Below are positions 63,167 to 64,000 of a DNA stretch of 64,000 bases, one piece after another. The notes beneath the pieces were generated by a model, which was not told the origin of the DNA, did not search any database, and saw only the letters and a program-made list of their open reading frames with translations. The position numbers and the translations under genes were made by a program. How positions within the stretch are numbered: the stretch's first letter is position 1; every line of letters begins with the position of its first letter. The DNA comes from Epiperipatus broadwayi. Taxonomy: Eukaryota > Onychophora > Udeonychophora > Euonychophora > Peripatidae. The stretch lies in contig JAQFVV010006448.1 in the NCBI GenBank assembly GCA_028023455.1, positions 953,431 through 1,017,430 of the forward strand. Direction: 5' to 3'.

Positions 63167-63562
63167 ATTATAATTGAAATAATATTTTTAACGGTTTACA
63201 AACAATTACAAATAATCTTTAAATCCTCAGAAGTACTTTCGGTTACTTTCTAACCTGCCTCAACTGCCATTAAATTCAAAAACTAAAAGCGGAAGCAAAC
63301 GTTATCAATTCAAATTCCAAGAATCTCGTATTTTAATGTTAAAAGCTTGTTGATTTATTAAATGCGTTTTATAAATCGACAAGCTTCTAACATTAACATA
63401 TGGGATTCGTGGAATTTGAATTGATGACGTTTGCTTCCGCTTTTAGTTTTTGAAATTAATGGCAGTTGAGGCAGGTTAGAAAGTAACCAAAAGTACTTCT
63501 GCGGATTTAAAGATTATTTGTAATTGTTTGTAAACCGTTAAAAATATTATTTCAATTATAAT
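63167..63562. mobile_element. Nearly perfect 396-bp palindrome (snap-back element)
   Basis: The arms ATTATAATTGAAATAATATT...and the exact complement meet at a centre GATTTATTAAATGCGTTTTATAAATC near 63,364. Each arm of about 196 bp includes AGAAGTACTTT, CTAACCTGCCTCAACTGCCA, CTAAAAGCGGAAGCAAACGT and TCAATTCAAATTCCA. Only a handful of mismatches occur. The flanks are TA-rich. This could be a fold-back MITE or a source of hairpin RNA; no coding. Confidence 0.9.
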
Positions 63563-64000
63563 TACAATATTGTTTTTAGTTAACGGATATTTTATTTATT
63601 ATATATATATAAAGAGGATAATGCACAAAGCTAGGTACATTTTTAAACGTAAATTCATTAAAATCATTTCATCTATACAATTAGAAATCTCATTCTGTTG
63701 TCAAGGCAACCTCAGTTTAACAATAAAAATAAAATTCCACCTTTATTTACAGTCTGATATGTTTATATCCACATTAAAGTTATTGCTCACAGAGAATTGA
63801 ATTATTAATGCAAAATAGTTTAAATACACCTCGTTAAACAGGTTAATATCTGTTCTAAAAGCCTACCAACAAATAGTTAATCATAACATTTAAACTGCAA
63901 TTATAACTGTCAAACTGCCTTCTAATAATATATTACTTAAATATTAAAGCTAATAATGCTCAAGGCTAGATAAGTTTATAAATGAAAATTCATTGAAAGC
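63563..64000. other. Window end, AT-rich with a diverged direct repeat
   Basis: ATAATGCACAAAGCTAGGTA near 63,619 is echoed by ATAATGCTCAAGGCTAGATA near 63,950, both followed by AAATTCATT and A-rich sequence. The second copy runs off the window, so its length is unknown. The 76-codon plus frame at 63,570-63,800 has no recognised motif. Confidence 0.5.

Noticed and set aside
63697-63710. GTTGTCAAGGCAAC, similar to an RFX X-box
   Set aside because: One half site deviates from consensus and there is no gene nearby; a chance match is likely in 64 kb.

Overview
This is a very AT-rich, microsatellite-dense eukaryotic window with no host protein gene that I can support. There is no operon-like packing, no ribosome binding sites, and no open frame longer than about 170 codons; the longest frames are translations of trinucleotide repeats. 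Every protein signal comes from decayed retroelements. These are a Penelope-like element (PLE) GIY-YIG endonuclease, a related PLE linker fragment, the 3' end of a non-LTR (LINE) reverse-transcriptase ORF on the plus strand, and a LINE ORF1 (CCHC zinc knuckle) with an ORF2 endonuclease start on the minus strand. Together with tRNA-derived SINEs, long (TA)n, (ATT)n and (ATCT)n arrays and many fold-back repeats, this points to an intergenic region of an invertebrate animal. A mollusc, probably a cephalopod, is my best guess, but that is inference and not proven by the sequence.

Layout. 1-5 kb: AT-rich desert with TA-cored hairpins, an ATCT-type array and a SINE. 5-7 kb: nested direct and inverted repeats and a PLE remnant with inverted ends. 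7-20 kb: mostly unassigned DNA, two further SINEs, TA hairpins and two large ATT arrays. 20-25.5 kb: a fold-back element whose right arm seems split by a 2.2 kb insertion, short tandem duplications and a MITE-like element. 25.7-31.1 kb: a diverged segmental duplication whose second copy carries a 1.46 kb insertion. 31.1-39.8 kb: a giant imperfect inverted repeat (arms about 4.25 and 4.33 kb) around a 90-bp (TA)n centre, with (TA)n outside both ends and a roughly 45-bp target-like duplication. 40-49 kb: small tandem duplications and a 3.95 kb TGTGAC...GTCACA element with an ATAT target duplication. 50-54 kb: an inverted pair of a dispersed repeat, a PLE fold-back with the GIY-YIG domain, and a hairpin element. 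55-62.3 kb: two LINE remnants in opposite orientation, compound trinucleotide arrays, a 363-bp tandem repeat and a roughly 125-bp satellite. 63.2-63.6 kb: a nearly perfect 396-bp palindrome.

The recurring theme is fold-back architecture associated with (TA)n tracts, at scales from 40 bp to 8.7 kb. The 31-40 kb palindrome and its flanking TA-containing duplication, together with four other loci that show a similar TA-containing duplication without any insert, are the most unusual observations. All boundaries were read by eye, without alignment or database tools.
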